From positions 1-64,000 of the forward strand of contig JAYMTL010000058.1 in assembly GCA_036897445.1 (NCBI GenBank): 64,000 bases of DNA. Reading direction: 5' to 3'. A model generated the notes under the pieces. That model ran no database searches and was not told the DNA's origin. It saw only the letters and a program-made list of their open reading frames with translations. The DNA is from Pelargonium tetragonum. Its lineage: Eukaryota > Streptophyta > Magnoliopsida > Geraniales > Geraniaceae. The translations under genes and the position numbers were made by a program. Positions 13,561-25,564 of this stretch are shown piece after piece. Numbering within the stretch: the stretch's first letter is position 1; every line of letters begins with the position of its first letter.

Positions 13561-16500
13561 TGAATTTAGGGCTTTTCACAAGTTCAAAGAGAAGTTTAGT
13601 ACTTTAAGGCAATCGGGTGCTAAACTCCTTTCGGGAAAGTTCCTAAAAAATCTTACAAAAAGTTTAACGGGGCTCCCTATTTATAATCGATTAAGAAAAG
13701 TAAGGGATTTCATACAATCTACATACAAATTAAGAATAGAAAAGTTCCTTGTGAAAGAATTAAAGAATGCCTTAAATAGACCTTATAAAGATTTTGACTC
13801 CTTATCCTTAATAATATCAAAAGTCTTTCTAAGCTATTCTGTACAGGGAGTTGCCTCGTTGAAAACAAAAGGTTTGACTCAACCGGTTAGAGAACCCTAA
13901 AATTTATTTCACAGAAAGCCCTCAGCTAAGCTATAACCTTTCAACGTTGTTACCCTTAATTTTGGAGGAACTACATGGCGCAAAAAAAGACAAAGATCTC
14001 GCTTTTCTTTCTTGGAATATGTGCGAATTCCTTCTTAGCCTTTCCAGGGTTTCAGATCCAAAGAGTTTAAGAGATAGAAACACATACGGATGGAATCCGG
14101 TATTTTAAAGAGTATCCCTTGGCAAGCAACTTAATTAAGCTTCTAGTTAGCAATCCCTAAAAAAATAGGAAAAATAGAAATACAGGTCTACAGAATTAAG
14201 TGTATGGGCTTTGCCTTAGTATACTAACCTCATCGGTGACTCTTGTTGGAATTTGTAATTACTCGTTAATAAAGTACGGATAAAGATGGAATTCTCTTTA
14301 TTTCTTATTGATATAAACCCCCTTTTTATAAATCTTCCTCTAAGGAGCTTCCATCCTACTCTTATCTAGCGGGTTTCCCCTTTCATTTTTAGTTATTTTC
14401 CTAAGTGACATATTACTTTCTCAGCACTCCTGAGTTTTCTTGTTAACATACAGCGTAGTTTTTTAGCCCTGCAGGAAATTTTTCATTTACCTGGGCGTAA
14501 GGTTTTCCTTAGTTTACATTTAACAAAATAACTCGACCGCAACCCTTGCTTTGTTTTAATGCAAAAGGTATGCAAGAGATCCTCGCAGAATAAAAGTTCA
14601 GGATAATCTTTCTTACTATAACCTTTTTAAAAAAGTGAGCCTTATTTTATATAAGGGATCCCCGAAAAAATAGGAATACAAAATTTTGTGAAAGGGGTAT
14701 CCCCTAGGGCTTTGCCTTGCTCCTAAATATACAGTAGAACTAAACTTTAATTAATTTATTAACATAGAAATCTCCAGGTAAGTATGTCCTTACTTGAAAG
14801 CTAACCCCTTCATAGTACAAGGATTCTGCCCAAAAAGAAGGAGCTGCTTTAACTAAGAAATTCAGGAATCAGAAATAAGACTATATGAGTATTCCTTGAA
14901 AAGTAAGAAACAACAAGGGCTTTCCTTCTTAAAAAGGAATTTGTTTCCAAAGGGCTAAAGAGACTGAATTTATCTTAAATTGAAAACTGCCGAAGTTCCT
15001 ATCTAGAATTCTGAAAAAGACTAGTAGAACCCCGCCAACTTGTTGAAAACCCACTAAACTTGCATAGAATCTTGGGCACTAGAAAGAAACTGGAAACTCT
15101 TTATCTTAAGCTAACAAAAGGAAATCCTTCTTAGATATAGAGATATATAGTAAACCCCTTGCGCATCTCCTAAATCCCTTAGTCTAGACCTGCCTTAGGA
15201 GTCTTTACCTTTTGGGACTTACTGTTATTATAGGTCTTATGTATTGTACTACTTATCTTATTGGTATTCCCTCCTCCTTATTGTGGTTATTTTCTATTAC
15301 CCCGAATTTTTTGTAGTAGATTGATAGAACAGAGATACTTATAACCCCATCAACTTCTTACTGACTTTCCTTACAGCTTGTGCCCTCTTCTTGACTTCCT
15401 CCTAACCTAAAAGGGAGCTCTCTTACCAAACGGTACAAAACAGGTAATGATCACAAAACGCTAGACCACTCCCCTTACTAAAAAGGAGAACTCCACCTTG
15501 AGACACTGCATAAGGAAGATAAGAAAACTGCCTAGACTTCTACAAGCTCTATTATACTTATTTTGTAGAGTTCCACTAAACTTACTATCTGGAAGGGTAG
15601 CCCTAGAACAAACGTTAGTAGACACACTGCCTAAGCTTCTCTTTTTACTCAGTCCCTGTACTATAAAAACAAACAAAACATAAAACCTTAATGAAATCCC
15701 TCTACCTTGACTAATCGAGACTCTTGCAAGTTGGAGCTCTTATTCTCGGAACCCCCCAGGCTTTCGCGGGTCTTTCTTTCATTTTATTCCTTAACTTAAT
15801 TATTGCTCCCGGGCTAACTAAAGAAGGTATTCCTTAAAGCTTTCACCCGTTTTACTGAAAATTCGTTGCTTTAGTTCTTTTACTTACTGGAAAACTTTAG
15901 CCGTGTAACTTACTTCATTAACATGGATCCAGAAACATAGGAAAACCCCCTTTATTTACTAAATTGCTAGCTTTATGTCTCTACTACTATATTATTGGAT
16001 TGCCCTTTTATCCAGTTGAGTCATACAAAAGAAAGCTAAGATTTGAATAATAGGTATCTTTTTTGAAGAGTTCTAGTACAGTATTTGGCAATACCTATAA
16101 GATACGAGAAAGTTCAGTCAATTTCTATGCTCTTAAAAACTCAATTTTTATATACGTTTACTTTGGTTAGAATGAAAGGTACGAATAAACTCTACGGGAA
16201 ACTCCTGCTATTAGAAACCGGTTCTCCCTTTATTGTTCTCTTAGATTCAATTACTACGGAAATCTGTCCTTCCCTCTTAATACGTTGAAGTTAGGCAAGC
16301 AAAACAGAAGCCTAAACCGAGTAAGTGTATCCCTTAAAAAAAGGTGTTACAGAAGACTAAAAAAGGAAAGGAAGTCTTTTCATTTTTAGAGTGTAAGAAT
16401 TACAAATATCACAAAAAGGATTCTTAGTCTTAGTGGGTGAAATTGGTAGAACTCAGCCCGAACCCTGTTAAAAGCCTTGCATTTTCTTTTTTGTGTATAT

Positions 16501-19500
16501 AAGCGCACCCCTTTAAAACGCTTCGAAAAGGATTTGCTTCTTTTTCAGGACAAGAAAATTCATAAGGAGCTCTCTGTGTTTTCCTTTATGGAATAGCGGT
16601 GCGTAGGTTCGAATCTCTTAAAATAAAAGTTATACTCAGATGGGTACTAGAAACCCTTTTTTAAGGAGTTATAAAAGCTAAAGTTTTCGAGACTAGTATA
16701 ATTTTTCTTAATATTAGTGTCCGAAGTAAGATTAAACTTTACTTAAATTGTATAATTTGTAAGTTAAAATCTTTCTTTTAACTAGCAAGAATAAGAAACC
16801 TAGAATTTTAGGACTCCCTACCCACATCCTACTAGTATATTGACAAAAGACTTCTTTATTTTAAAGGGCTATACCTTTATGAAAATAGAACCCTAAAACG
16901 CTAAAAACCTTTTTATAAGTATTGTTTTGCAATTCAATTTTAAAGAGTCCTCAAGCCAAAAGGTTTCCGGTTATGAGTAAGAAATCCGATATCAGAATAA
17001 GGCCTTGGCAGTCTCTCCCCTTTTCAAAAGTAAATAAAATTCTAGTTTCAATTTTACCGAATTTTTCAATTTTCTCGCTTTCTAAGCATAAAGTATAGAG
17101 TTGAGGCCAAACTACTAGACCCTTCAAAATTTGCAAAATAAGGGGTGCGTGTCATACATCCCAGTGCTAGTAAGTTTAGTTATTCATCGGAAAAGTCTCT
17201 TACTTACCTTACTCCGGGCGCTACAAAAGGATCTTTCTAGACATCTTATAGATAAAGATTTCTTATAAATAAACATAGGGAGGCTGTAGATAGTCTAATA
17301 CTAAAAAGCTAAACTGCATTTTGTAACTTCATACTTTTTCCTTGGTTCCACATATTACTATTCATTTACACTTTTATAGGCCCTATCCCTTTCATACTGG
17401 ATGCGCGTTTAGAGCTTCCTTTTTTTCTTCTTATCTTCTTATTATGGTTCCTCTTTAGTTTTTCCCTAGACTACTTAGGTAACATTGCATAACATAATAA
17501 GGGGTTTCCTAACTAAGGTTAGGTAAATAAAAGGAAAGCTAATTTGTTATCGGCGTCCCTATTGGATTGCAAAAACAAGAATAAAGGGGGATCCCTCTTA
17601 ATTGTTAAGTAAATCTTTTTCATTTCGATTCTTTTTTGTGCAAAAAAAACTTCAGCATTCAGTCAGATAGTTAGATACGTAAAATTTCTATATCTCTAAT
17701 AGATCTGAGAAACTCTTAGGACGGTTTTAGACTATTTGATATGCCTCTATATACCAACCCTTTTTTGAATTCCTTATTAATTAACAATAACGCACTCGCC
17801 TTTTTACTAAATTCTTTGTTCTTTCTTTTTGTAGGGGTTCCTAGTTCGGCAGCACACAGCTCTGTCTAGTATATACTAGATTTTTTAAGATAACATAGTA
17901 TACTTATACATTTAAGTGAAAGTAACCTAGTAAATTCTAGAAATGTCATTGGTTTACGCAATAGGTTATTCTCAAAGTCTTAGGATCCCTTTCCTTTTAT
18001 TCCCATTCACGGAAAATCTTATTATAAGTTCAAAGGATAGCCAGGGCCCTGAAATACTGGGATTGATAAAAAAGAGGCAAATGTAACTTCTTTAGCAGCT
18101 TTACCGGATACGGTGCTTGTTCAACTAAAGGGAACCCTTGTATATTCCTTTAATAAAAATCTTTCTATTACCTGTTATCGAGGACTTCCGGCGCGCATTC
18201 CTATAGGTATTTGGTATTCCTATAAACTTAACCCTTCTAGCAAGCGCGATTTTCTTTTACTAGCACGCCCTTCTTAATTACATTACCTTTTTTAAAACCT
18301 TTTCATTTTAGTAGAATGCGCAATACTTAACTATAAGCTTTGTTACTAGAGTACCTTTAGCCCGTTACCAAGGAATACTCTTAAACGAACTCTTTTATAC
18401 CTTCCATATTCCATTAGGAAATTCTTAATCAACGGGAAGTCTAGGGTCTCCCTCTTCTTGCCAAAAATGAGTATAAAAAACTTGCTTTTATACGGAATCT
18501 CCTCAATGACAGGCATCTAAAATTTACCTGTATGGGATATATCCTAAATCTTTCTTTAATTTGAGAACATGGGCTCCCCGAGCAGGGGGTCTAATAGCAC
18601 TTGAATAAAAAACCCATTACGAACGCTCCTTCTGAAGGCTAAGTGAAAAAGTGGGCTCAGATATAGCATATTTTTGAAGGGATTCTTATCAGTTGGAATC
18701 TCGTAATATAGTGTCCAGATTGGGCTAAAAGAACATCTTGTATCATTTTCTATAGTAACTCTTAGAAAAGAATAGCCCCTTTAAAGATAAAAGTTGAACA
18801 ATTAAACTAAAATTTACCTTACTTTTTAACAGGTTACTCTCTATATTTATTTCCTTCAAGCTCTAAAAGCTGGCTTTAATAAGTATCCATTAGGCTTCCT
18901 ACTTGTATCAGTAAGGGTACTAAGAGTCAAACAACACAGTATAGTAAAAACAAGAAGGTTACCTCCAAGAGTTGACAATAAATCTTTTAGAAAAAGAGAA
19001 AATAGAACACTCGTATAAGGCACGAAAATACGAAGCTGATTTTTAGTTTTATGGCCATATTAGGGAGCTTACTTGCTTTTGGCGGGGTCTTTTTCCTGCC
19101 ACTTTCGTTCCTAAACTAACAAGGACCTTAACTCTAGAGAAATCCAATGCTTTTTTAAAATAAAGGGAATCTTAATTTACTTAATAAAGGAAAAGAGCAC
19201 CACAACAAAACCTGGAGCTAATTGTCTCCTACACACGGGTCTGCCGGAGTATTCCCTATTTAACAAGTGGTATTAAGGCTGGTGGGGTTCTCGTCGAGTT
19301 TCAATTATTCCAAATAAACGAGAGATTCAATTTTAAACAAGGTCTCCAGGGGAGGTATTTACCTTTCTTTCTTTTTCTTATATTCTATGAAACAGGGATC
19401 CTTATATTATTTATTGCAAATCAACAAGTTCGGTTATTCATCATACTTAAGGGAATACAAAAGAGAGTTTCTTTTTCTAATTTTATAACAACTGTTTGTA

Positions 19501-19840
19501 TCACACGCCTACTCTTAAAAAGTTTTCCTTTGGGAGTACTTACTAGAACAATATTTATATGTTTTTAAGGGCTCCTGGTCGGTTAGTTTGAAATTCCTTA
19601 TCACATAGTAGGACTCTTCTTTAATAAAGGCGTACTCAGTAAGTCATTTTAACAGCTCTCAAGAATCGCTGTATTATGCAAGCAAGTAAACTTATAGGTA
19701 TAAAACAACCAAATTACATTTCTTCAATTTAAGGAATCCCTTAATGATGCAAAGTTTCAGGAGTAAGGTTACTTTTAACTCAATTTTTATACACCTAGCT
19801 CTACTGAAGGGTATCCAGAAGGGACTTTCCCCAGTAAGAA
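13561..19840. other. AT-rich non-coding DNA
   Basis: I see no gene here. Overlapping frames on both strands at 15461-15683 (71 and 61 codons) and single frames at 16085-16288 and 16951-17136 have no recognisable content. A tRNA-Leu-like D-arm at 16436 is listed separately. Pyrimidine-rich patches lie at about 15200-15420 and 17340-17480. GGGCTCC-type clumps occur near 13670, 18570 and 19570. Confidence 0.65.
16429..16460 (+). pseudogene. tRNA-Leu-like 5' half (D-arm fragment)
   Basis: GGTGAAATTGGTAGA (16436-16450) is the class II D-arm of bacterial and organellar tRNA-Leu genes, and the bases before it (CTTAGTG) resemble the end of a tRNA-Leu acceptor strand. Downstream GTTAAAAGCC resembles the anticodon region of tRNA-Leu(UAA) but is about 7 bases too far away. 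The nearest T-loop motif (GGTTCGAATC, 16606-16615) is some 150 bases on, too far for an uninterrupted tRNA. It is a fragment, an interrupted gene or coincidence. It cannot be a working tRNA as it stands. Confidence 0.25.
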
Positions 19841-20500
19841 AGGGTATACTAACTCTAGATCTCTAGATTAGATAGACAGTGCTAAACTAAAAATCAAACT
19901 TCTCTAACAATATACGGTAACTGTAACTATCTTATAGATCCAATTACAAAATCTTACTATACATAACTAACAAGAACTCTATAACTAATATTATAGATAG
20001 AATACTAATAAATAAAAGGTAATAGAATTCCCAGATACAAGAATCCAACGTATCATAGGCTACAACAACAAAACCATAACAACAAGAAGAGTACAGGATA
20101 AGGTAAGTATAGCCCACGAGAATCCTTTATAGTTTAGCTACAATTATTATCAAGACCGGGTAAAGCTTTCGATAGGGTTCTATTTCTGAAGAAGGGTTTA
20201 AAGGTTGTTAAAAATAGAGGTCTAGTTGTTCAGAGGTTACTGATACAGAGTTGGGCTACAAAGTTCTTCTCTTAAGAAAGCTATAGGTTTTATCATCAAG
20301 GCAGGCAGACCTCTAGGTTTTTATATTAAATTAATTAAGAGTCTTTCTTATAAGAAAGCAGGGCTGCAGAATCCTATAGGTATTGAGATTAAGAGATTAC
20401 GAAAGTTAGAGAAGTCAAAAAGTCTAGTTACAAAGACTTGGATAGGTCTAGGTATTAAGAAACATAGCAATTGGGGTCTTAACTAAGGTATGAGCACAAA
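19841..20500. other. Block with altered texture: A/C-rich, then purine-rich
   Basis: From about 19850 to 20100 the plus strand is rich in A and C; from 20100 to 20470 it is purine-rich, with many AAG and GAG triplets. This resembles decayed coding sequence more than the surrounding DNA. It holds an 80-codon open frame without ATG (20244-20486), listed separately. I recognise no family. Confidence 0.35.
20244..20486 (+). other. Open stretch, 80 codons, no start codon, Lys/Ile/Leu-rich
   Basis: The frame runs from just after a TGA to a TAA and has no ATG. Its translation includes AIGFIIKAGRPLGFYIKLIK, then LQNPIGIEIKRLRKLEKSKS and TKTWIGLGIKKH. It alternates basic and aliphatic residues and has no motif I know. 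It could be an exon remnant, a piece of an old mobile element or a chance opening in purine-rich DNA. I assign no function. Confidence 0.15.
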
Positions 20501-23500
20501 AAAGGGCTCTTAGAGACTCAGCCTGTTGTGAGACTTTTCATATTTTTGTTTATTAAGGAATTCCTACCTATCCAGAACCATACTTTTCTTTATCTAGTTT
20601 ATCTAGTGAGCCTCCTTCTGTTGCATAAGAAAATTCAGAGCAACCTTTATACTATGTTATAGTGATAAAACAGCCCAAGTATACGAGAGTTATTCCTTAA
20701 TGGAATTTATAATAGATTCACAAGTTCGACAGACGTACCAGATAAGTTAGTAAGGAGCGCCTTGTAATTTACTATATCCAGAAATGTTAAAAGCTTTTCT
20801 AGTATATTTTTATTAGCTTTTTTGATCTACTAACGCGAAAAAGTATTCTCGGCAATTTGCTAAGAAAGTAGTAGTTTAATGATGTACAACAAGGAAGTAA
20901 GAAATGTGACTTAAGCTCTGCTAGATTATTAAGTGTATCCGCTTTCCGTAAGAGTTTTATGAAAACTATAGGATCCTATGCAACCCCTCTATTATAAAGC
21001 TTCTTCTTTTACAAGAAGGGTCTCTTCTCAGGCCAGCAAATAGAGTTAAGTATCCGGTATATCATGATAGGAAAGTTGCAAACTTAAGTGAATAAATCTC
21101 GAATTACATGTAACTCTATTGAATTGAGGGTCCTAAACCTCCCAGTGCGTTTCCTTTGCTTTAGGATTCGGTGGATCTTGTTTAAAAGTCCAAGTCCGGT
21201 GCTTTGAATCTTGAATAATTTAAATACCGGGGCGTATTAAGTTCTTCCGATTAATGAACAAGGAAGGGAAGGGTTACCTGGATAGCTATATAATAGGCTA
21301 AACCCTGTTACCCCACTTTTGATTTCGAAGCATCCAATGCTTCTGGAAAAAAGAGCTAAAGCTTGTTTTACTGGAGTGTTAATCAAGTTCCCTAAACCTA
21401 TCCAATAACTATACCTATATTGAGATTTTCAAGACTTCTCGTTATCTTACAATTTGCAATCTGGCGTTTAGTATCTAACTGCTCGAGACTTTCCCTTTTA
21501 CAAACAGCTTGATCAGTATTATATGAAAGTAGGCTTCTCTTTGATTGAAACTAGAACGGGGACCCTTTTTTTAGGAATCGCGCAATCCCCTATTTGACAT
21601 GAAGTGAAAGACTATGATTAAAAAAAGGGCCCACTTGAAATGAAATTAGGGTCCTGCTTAAGGTCCAGTATAGGAAATTTTTAGTTAAGGTTTAGCTTCC
21701 CCTTTCTACTGGGTCTTTTTTTACTAAAATTAAAGAATTAAAGTGTGTTGCAGGATAAACTTTGTTCGTATGAATAAAGAAGTAATTACATGAGGAGAAT
21801 TAGCTCGTGCTACTGACCCAACTTGAACCAGCGACATGTCTTAATAGCTGTGATTTAACCAGCAAAAAAGAATGCCGGATCATAAGTGTAGCGTAGTTAA
21901 GCCATACATAATTGTAAGTTCACAAAATTCTATGAGTAAGAAACCCCCTTCTCGGATACGAAAACAAAAAAATTTTGACTAACAAGACTAGCTTTTTGAG
22001 TTGCCGAGAGTATTAAAACTTTGTTATACCTAGAATCGAATATTCTATAAGAAGGTCCCTTTACTAGTAATGAGTTCTCTACTATTGTATTGCCCCTGCT
22101 TGCTTTAATTATTTACTCCTTAATTTCTTTATTTAAAAGTAAGTAGGATAGAAATTGAAGGGATTCTCCTAGCTTAGACTTTTCCCTATTCAGCAAGAAA
22201 TTCTTAATCTTTCTAGGCCTTGTAACATAATGATGAAGTAAGATCAAATACCTAAAAGCAGAAACTCAGTATCCTCTATAATTACAAGATTGATCTCCTT
22301 TCTAGACTTCACAACTGAAAACAGGGATTTCTTTTTAACTTCTAGGCTTTTCTTAATTCTTGGATTGATTTTAAGGGCCTGATAGTCCTGCCCACAAACT
22401 AAAGTCTTTCGTATCTGCTTTAGTATCTAAAAGTGCTCCTCCGTTTACAATAATTGTCCTTAGATTTTTCTATTTTCAATCAAATTTTGAAGGAGTTTGG
22501 AGGTCGTATCCTAAACATTTTTGCGGTTTTTCTACCAGGATTTTTATCCACAGGGGAGACCCGGGGCTCCTTTTGTTATAGGAATTCTCACTGAATAATT
22601 AGAGTGAAATACCTTTTTACAGGCATTACTGTATTTCTTATCAAAAAGATACGAGCAAACTGAACCAAAGTTTTCTAAAAATGAAGTGAAGTAAAGGTTC
22701 TAATACTAATAAAGGAATTCATCTCATTTAGTCTCTACTTTATTCCTTCAAAGAAATTACAGAAGGACTCTGATAAAGGGATAAGAACATTCTCTTGTTT
22801 CAATTCTAGGGAAGATAGCATCAACTAAGTTCAGTTATACCCTTGATTTTGTAAACTTTTTAATAAGCTCCTAGCTTATCCATATGGGAATACTCTTCAA
22901 TTCACTTAAATAGATAGTTCTACTTATATCTCATCATCCGTCAATTAATTCTATTGCGTTCAAAGCTGGAACTTCAGTCCTCACTTGGTATAGCACGAAT
23001 CCTAAGAGTCTAAAGCCCGTGGTTCAAGTCCTAAATAAGCTAGATTGCACGAGAGATTATCTCCGAACTTTTACTGCGTCTCAGAATTGCTTTGAGTGTT
23101 GGTATAAAAGTATAAGGGCTTTTTTTATATAAGTATTAAAAAAAATGAGTTTGACTGCTTAACAATTAAGAATGATCTTTTACTAGGTTCTGATATCATT
23201 TATACTTTTGAGTGAACCCAGATCTTAGGATCCTCCTAGTTTGATCCGTACAAATAAGCATACACCTGAGAAAAACCTCTTTCTCGGTCTAACTTATTCA
23301 TAAGGTAAAAAAACCTGAGTGAAAAGGAATCCTTTTTCTTTTTATAGCCTCATGTAATACAGGAATTGAACCATATGTACCAAGAATCTTTCTTTTGAAA
23401 TGTGATACCTTTATCTTGCTTGGGATTACTAAAGTAGCCCCTACCTCAACCGAATTTTGAACCTTATTGCCGAAATTACTGTTAGACGAAGTGAATCTAT

Positions 23501-23600
23501 TTACCAAGCGCTTTTTTTGAATACAACATCGAAATCTCTATTTGAAATGGGTTACGCCTTCGACCCTCATTTTTTCTTAAGTAGAGTCTTTCTTAGTTAT
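20501..23600. other. AT-rich non-coding DNA
   Basis: I see no gene. Two tRNA-like signals lie here: a D-arm plus T-arm pair at 22970-23042 (listed) and a minus-strand T-arm-like sequence near 21820-21829. The 69-codon minus frame at 23298-23507 has no recognisable content. GC clumps occur at 21560 and 22561. Confidence 0.6.
22970..23042 (+). pseudogene. Degenerate tRNA-like sequence
   Basis: CTCACTTGGTATAGCACG (22980-22997) matches a canonical class I tRNA D-arm (CTCAGTTGGTAGAGCACG) at 16 of 18. GGTTCAAGTC begins at 23021, after a gap of exactly 26 bases from the end of the D-stem, the standard tRNA spacing. The stems do not hold: about 4 of 7 acceptor pairs, 2 of 5 T-stem pairs, and a poor anticodon stem (possible loop ATCCTAA, anticodon CCT). 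I read it as an old tRNA remnant or tRNA-derived piece, not a working gene. Coincidence is possible, because GGTTC-type words are common here. Confidence 0.3.
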
Positions 23601-23896
23601 TACAGTATAGTCAGAAGCAGCAAGAGGTAATGTAATTAAGAAGGGAAGTTCCCTTAGGAATCCCGGTATTCTAGCTTCTAGGCTTAAGGTACTTACAGCT
23701 TTGAAAGAGGAAGACTAAGACATTAATAAGTCAAGAGAAAAGAAATTTTATAAAAAGTAAGAGTAGTGCAAGGACAGGTCTAAAGAAGTTAGCTACAAAA
23801 GTCAAGAATCTTTGCTGGATTAGATATTAGTGTTTTCTTTTGTTACTGTATTTTTAAGGACATAAAGCTGGGGGGGGCTAAAGTCCTAGATTTATA

Positions 23897-23930
23897 GCAA
23901 ACAAAGCTACAATGCAAACAAAGCTACAAT
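23897..23930 (+). repeat. Tandem duplication, 2 x 17 bp
   Basis: GCAAACAAAGCTACAAT occurs twice with no spacer (23897-23913 and 23914-23930), identical. It is a recent slippage-type duplication at the left edge of the 73-codon open frame, which starts inside the second copy. Confidence 0.9.
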
Positions 23931-24133
23931 TCCCCGGGTTCGTTTCCATTCCATTACTCGGTAGAAAGAGCTTACCTAGATTTCAGGAACAATCAAGAAA
24001 GAATTCCTTTACCGCCACTCTCATTAGTTTGCAAGCTATACGGATCGGAATCCTCTATGCCGAGACTCTACCCTTGTCCTCCTTCAACAACGGGACTGAC
24101 TTGATTTGGACATCTAAGAAGAGTGCACCTTAG
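23912..24133 (+). other. Open frame, 73 codons, unrecognised
   Basis: The frame begins MQTKLQFPGFVSIPLLGRKS and ends TDLIWTSKKSAP. It has no signal peptide, membrane segment or known motif. The start falls in the tandem duplication at 23897-23930, which weakens it as a true start. It sits in an island with normal CA/TG content, unlike most of the window. It may be a fragment of a once larger coding region. I assign no function. Confidence 0.15.
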
Positions 24134-25216
24134 GTAGAGGAGATTGCAAAGGACATGCTTTCACTTGCTAAAGGGGGGATTCTACGGTTCTAACTTTCAA
24201 GTAGAAGCCTCAATTAACCGAGAAGCTGGTAGATGATGGTATTACTCGAGTTAAGTACAAGATTATCCTTATTTTGGGTTCGCAGTGTTATATCATTAAT
24301 AGGACATTACATGAAAGGGTTCCTGACTACTAGATTAGTTATAAAGGAGCTAGCTTAGAGACCTTTCAGTGACAGCTTAGTAGGAGTACTAGATTAACAT
24401 TCAGTATAGTAAAGAGTAAATAAAGTTTCCATTATAGTGTAAATAGTTAATAAATATCCTTAATAGACTTAATAGAATAGTTAAAGGAATTAGATGCTTT
24501 CCTCAGGAGGTAGAGTTACAGAGTTGACTGGAATCCAAGTAAAGAGAAGGTTACTGAAGGCATAGCCCGGGTAAAGCACAGACAAGTGAGTGTTCCTTAG
24601 TGGTAGTGAAAGACTTCATTCAAGGTCTTCTTAGTTGGTGGCTAAAGGTAATCAGTTTCCATTAAAGTTTCAATGTCATAGAGCAAGAGGTGGATATTCT
24701 ATCTAGACTGAGAAGAAATTTCAAGGCATGTAATTATTGGCTAGCTATAGAGTTACCGACTTTTCAAATCAAAGGATAGGGGTTTTTCAGTTAGGTCGGT
24801 CTTATAGGTAGGGTTATAAGAGGATGCTTTCGACTGACATTCAAGCAAAGAGTTAATTGGTTAATAGATTTTAAAGAGTTAGTTTCTCTAAGAGAACTCC
24901 ATAATGGAGTCTTCCTTAGTAGTTTTTTAATTGTATAGAGATTTTTAGATTGTCTTAACAATTTACTGTGCTATGTTTTTTTATCGCTAAGGAGGATACT
25001 AGAGAATATTGAGTACATCCCTCGTAATCAGTAAACAAGAGTGGAAGTACCCGCTAGTTAGAACAGGTTACTGAAGAGTTATATTACACCCAAAAAGAAA
25101 GACCTAAAAAGCACTGGTTCGGAATAAAAAGTGAAGTGTTCAGGGGAAAGTGTTCTAGCAGGCTTTTAGTTAGATAAGATCTTATCTCCTTTGCCTAGTT
25201 GCTAAAGTGGTAGTCC

Positions 25217-25564
25217 TTGCAAGAGAATTTCTGTATTCTATTTCTTTACCGGCTGACAAGAGTGAGATTAGAGTTGGCTGAAAAGAAAAGAGAGACTGTC
25301 CACCTGAAGAGCTTCACTTTCCTTGGACTTAGAGATAGCTGGCACTGTCAATTCAATACAGATAGATCGGACAAGTACACTAGCAGCACCGGCTTTCAAA
25401 GCTATAACAAACAAAAAACTTTATTCAACCTCCCCTTCCCTCACAACATCAAAAGAAAATATCATTCCTTTGTTTATCTAGAAAATCGAAGGAATATCTT
25501 AATAGAATCTAGCTGCAACATTGCCTGGTTTCAGTTAGAATCAACTCATTTACCATCTAACTAA
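25217..25564 (+). other. Longest open frame (115 codons, TTG start, no ATG), unrecognised
   Basis: The frame opens at TTG and contains no ATG, so it is not a complete ordinary gene; it could be an exon, a fragment or chance. The product would be basic and mixed: near the start LYRLTRVRLELAEKKRETVH, then LGLRDSWHCQFNTDRSDKYT, ending CNIAWFQLESTHLPSN. I see no signal peptide, helix repeat or catalytic motif. Composition is what stands out: I counted CA 27, TG 15, AC 22, GT 9 (ratio 1.35) and TA/AT 0.92, against about 0.8 and 1.5 in my window sample. About one frame of this length is expected by chance in 64 kb, so length alone is no evidence. Confidence 0.2.

Noticed and set aside
15461-15683. 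Overlapping open frames on both strands (71 and 61 codons)
   Set aside because: Both are short, without motifs, and shadow each other. Chance length for this composition.
21810-21880. Minus-strand tRNA-like sequence with GGTTCAAG and GGTTAAATC
   Set aside because: Arm spacing is about three bases short, no anticodon stem forms, and the T-stem is mostly wobble or mismatch.
24250-24310. Short translation vaguely like a retroelement protease region
   Set aside because: Only about ten residues of loose resemblance, with no other element part in the expected order. Not enough to call a fossil element.
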